Source: Bacteroidales bacterium (lineage in GTDB: Bacteria; Bacteroidota; Bacteroidia; Bacteroidales; UBA932). Taken from it: DNA of 64,000 nt. Numbering within the stretch: the first letter of the stretch is position 1; every line of letters starts with the position of its first letter. The stretch is from assembly GCA_024695285.1 (NCBI GenBank), contig JAILIM010000103.1, positions 28,046-92,045 on the forward strand, given 5' to 3'. Shown here in pieces: positions 61,907-64,000 of this stretch. The position numbers were made by a program, and so were the translations under genes. The notes under the pieces were generated by a model. It saw only the letters and a list, made by a program, of their open reading frames with translations. It made no database searches and was not told the origin of the DNA.

Positions 61907-63583
61907 ATGTTAGCACAGATTTTCAAACTTCTAGGCTCTCTGGCCATGTTCCTTTACGGAATGAACCTGATGAGCACGGGCATCCAGAAAGCCAGCGGCA
62001 ACAAGCTCCGTTCAATGCTTGGTGCAATGACCTCCAATCCTTTCAAGGGGGTCCTTACCGGACTCGGCATTACTTCTATCATACAGTCCTCCAGCGCCAC
62101 CACGGTGCTCGTAGTGAGTTTCGTAAGCGCCGGACTGCTCTCGCTGAGCCAGGCCATAGGCGTGATAATGGGAGCAAACATAGGAACCACCGTAACGGCA
62201 TGGATAATATCGTTGTTCGGATTCAAGTTCGACATAGCGGCTCTCTCGATCCCCTTCTTCCTATTCGGCTTCATCCTGTCGCAGATGAAGAAGGACAGGC
62301 TGGAACACATTGGAGAATTTATCATAGGCTTCTCATTGCTGTTCCTGGGACTTTCGCTTATAAAATCATTCGTTCCGGACCTCAAGGAAACTCCGGAAGT
62401 GCTGTCATTCATCCAGAACTGGAGCAATTTCGGCTTCGGAAGCATACTGATCGCTGTCCTGTTCGGTACAATACTGACACTTGTGCTGCAGTCCTCCAGT
62501 GCAACAATGGCCATTACGCTCATAATGCTCGACCAACAATGGATATCCTTCGATATGGGCGCGGCAATGGTACTTGGAGAGAATATTGGTACCACAATTA
62601 CCGCCAATGTGGCGGCGACCATGGGAAACACTGAGTCTCGCAGGGCCGCAATCGCTCATACCATATTCAATGTTTTCGGTGTAATATGGGCGCTGATACT
62701 GTTCCGGCCTTTCTTGGCCCTCGACCGCGGCATAGTGAGCCTGTTCGGGGAATTCAACCCCCTTACGGGCCTGGCTATGTTCCACACCCTATTCAACACC
62801 ATAAATACCATGATCCTGATATGGTTCATTCCCAAAATAGAGTCTCTGGCAAGAAAGATAGTACCCTCAAAGATAGTCAAGCGTAAAAAACGTCCGGAGC
62901 ATTTGAACTATATCACTGCCGGCCCTGTAGCCACACCGGAACTCGGTGCACAGCAGGCACTGCTGGAGACCATACATTTTGCCGAGATCACTCAGAGAGA
63001 AATAGGTATGATAGGTGATGCGGTGCTATGTATGGACAGCGACGAATTCGAGGATTCCAGGGCCAAGCTGGTGAAATATGAAGAAATCACCGACAAGATA
63101 GAGCACGAAATTGCATCTTTCCTCACGTCCCTGATAGAGAACGAGACCAGCCAGCAGACCTCCATGCTCGCAAAGGCACTGTTCAGAATAATTTCCGAGC
63201 TGGAGAGCATAGGCGACAGCGGCGAATGCATAAGCCGTATCCTGTCGCGCCTGAAAGAGAGCGGCGAGCAGCTGAGCCCTGAAAGGAAAGAAGGTATTGC
63301 CAGGATGCTGGTGGCGCTGATTAAGGCTTACACTTCCATGCTCGGCAATCTGAAGCGGATTGACGGTGACTTCAAAGATGCCGACATTTCCGGTGCCATA
63401 GAGAACGAGCAGGCCATCAACAAGCTCAGGGACGAGCTCCGCGACCAGGAATTCGCCCGCATCGAAGCCGGACACGGACCTTACGCCAACAGCACTCTCT
63501 ACATCGACGTCATCGCCGAGCTGGAGCGAATGGGAGACTACCTGATCAACATCTCCCAGGCCGTCCAGCGCGCCAACGCCTAA
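61907..63583 (+). CDS. Na+/phosphate cotransporter with PhoU-like domain
   Basis: Inner-membrane phosphate transporter of 558 residues. Two Na/Pi cotransporter repeats carry IIQSSSATTVLVVSF and LVLQSSSATMAITLI (QSSSAT motif) with GANIGTTVTAWI and GENIGTTITANV; eight or more spans fill residues 1-310. The C-terminal half (about 340-550) is a helical PhoU-like domain (HFAEITQREIGMIGD, ELESIGDSGECISR, ELERMGDYLINIS). The transport direction could be uptake or export (YjbB-like). The Pho box upstream predicts control by the adjacent regulator. Confidence 0.93.
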   Translation: MLAQIFKLLGSLAMFLYGMNLMSTGIQKASGNKLRSMLGAMTSNPFKGVLTGLGITSIIQSSSATTVLVVSFVSAGLLSLSQAIGVIMGANIGTTVTAWIISLFGFKFDIAALSIPFFLFGFILSQMKKDRLEHIGEFIIGFSLLFLGLSLIKSFVPDLKETPEVLSFIQNWSNFGFGSILIAVLFGTILTLVLQSSSATMAITLIMLDQQWISFDMGAAMVLGENIGTTITANVAATMGNTESRRAAIAHTIFNVFGVIWALILFRPFLALDRGIVSLFGEFNPLTGLAMFHTLFNTINTMILIWFIPKIESLARKIVPSKIVKRKKRPEHLNYITAGPVATPELGAQQALLETIHFAEITQREIGMIGDAVLCMDSDEFEDSRAKLVKYEEITDKIEHEIASFLTSLIENETSQQTSMLAKALFRIISELESIGDSGECISRILSRLKESGEQLSPERKEGIARMLVALIKAYTSMLGNLKRIDGDFKDADISGAIENEQAINKLRDELRDQEFARIEAGHGPYANSTLYIDVIAELERMGDYLINISQAVQRANA

Positions 63584-63730
63584 TAGATTCCTACATCGAT
63601 GCTCCGCGCCGGCGGCAGTTTGCCTCTTCGAGGACTCCGTTCGCTGCGCTCACTCCGGCCCCTTCCACCGTTTCCTGCGTCCCGCTCCGCTAAAGAACGG
63701 AATCAGGTCGTGCGCATTACTGATTGTGAA

Positions 63731-63784
63731 GAGCGCCCGCGAATGAAAGCTTGCAATGAGTGCAGCTGCGGGGCTCTTTTTTTT
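63731..63784 (+). terminator. Terminator after the Na/Pi transporter
   Basis: GAGC-G-CCCGC (63731-63740) pairs with GCGGGGCTC (63768-63776) with one bulge, enclosing a smaller hairpin around AAGCTTGCA, and is followed by eight T residues (63777-63784). The 150 bp before it is GC-rich spacer with no gene. Confidence 0.7.
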
Positions 63785-63814
63785 ATTGCTCGTGTGCGTA
63801 TTTGCGCGGTTTAA

Positions 63815-64000
63815 CTACTCGCCTTCAGTGGTTGTGGCGTCTTCCTCCTTTAGTTCGTTGAGAACTCTTTGATATTCAGCCTCGTCCTCAAAGACTTCCG
63901 ATATTACAACGGGGCGCTTATCCATTGTGTACACGAGCTCTTGAATATTTTTCAATAGTTCCCCTGCCGCACCATACCACTGGCTCCCAATCAACCCAAG
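63815..64000 (-). CDS. C-terminal end of an unrecognised protein (partial)
   Basis: On the minus strand an open frame runs in from the right edge to a TAG at 63815-63817, giving about 61 visible residues: LGLIGSQWYGAAGELLKNIQ near the edge, then ELVYTMDKRPVVISEVFEDE and an acidic tail ending EEDATTTEGE. No family recognised. Codon usage is AT-richer than in the core genes. The start lies outside the window. Confidence 0.5.
   Translation of the reverse strand, partial: LGLIGSQWYGAAGELLKNIQELVYTMDKRPVVISEVFEDEAEYQRVLNELKEEDATTTEGE

Noticed and set aside
63600..63720. Third copy of the structured stem element
   Set aside because: It has TTCGCTGCGCTC and CCCCTTCCACC but lacks the GGCCATGGGCGGCCAC core and paired outer arms.

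Overview
This window looks like a chromosomal piece of a GC-rich member of the Bacteroidales (Bacteroidota). The evidence is the TAnnTTTG promoter element in front of many genes, fimbrillin-like, BACON and M6-protease surface proteins with Bacteroidetes-style lipoboxes, a DUF5020 protein, a TIGR04076 protein, an Rpn-type nuclease remnant and a dcw cluster without murB or ddl. The genus cannot be fixed from sequence alone.

Layout. 1-1.9 kb: purE-purL (minus; purL runs off the left edge). 2-11.6 kb: divergent, tightly overlapping pyrimidine operon pyrC-carA-carB-pyrK-pyrD-pyrF-pyrE-pyrB, which makes UMP up to orotidylate decarboxylation. It has three oddities: CarA has lost its glutaminase Cys and His, carB carries an in-frame TGA at a conserved Cys codon, and PyrB has a C-terminal PyrI-type zinc ribbon but no PyrI nucleotide-binding domain. 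11.6-18.6 kb: DUF5020 outer-membrane-type protein, glpK-glpF, divergent GDPD lipoprotein, pgi, menA and a CPBP protease. 18.7-24 kb (minus): hypB, a 942-residue Fe-S flavoprotein, hypA and two membrane proteins, with no hydrogenase genes in view. 24-29.5 kb: DUF3108-like secreted protein, threonine aldolase, serpin, TerB/DnaJ protein, SanA-like protein and two small conserved genes.

29.5-42.6 kb is the accessory part: a chimeric HicB/Rpn remnant, a structured inverted-repeat element also found at 18.6 kb, a long structured leader with a 51-residue small ORF, then a surface operon. That operon contains a giant fimbrillin/BACON lipoprotein cut by TGA in frame from an NS-type endonuclease, a second fimbrillin-like lipoprotein and an M6 metalloprotease. 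It is followed by an ECF sigma operon (minus), a truncated AlkD gene and a 51-bp-period repeat array.

42.7-59.1 kb is a complete dcw cluster (mraZ-rsmH-ftsL-ftsI-murE-mraY-murD-ftsW-murG-murC-ftsQ-ftsA-ftsZ) ending in gltX, with phased GTGGAA boxes ahead of mraZ. 59.1-64 kb: degenerate intergenic DNA, then a PhoR/PhoB-like two-component pair (minus) divergent from a Na/Pi cotransporter. Between the two lies a run of TTAAC hexamers at an 11-bp period that looks like a Pho box. A partial unknown gene closes the window.

Two dispersed repeat families stand out: a 27-nt repeat (five copies, one inserted in frame inside murE) and the pair of long stem elements whose stems and inner hairpins differ in sequence but keep pairing.
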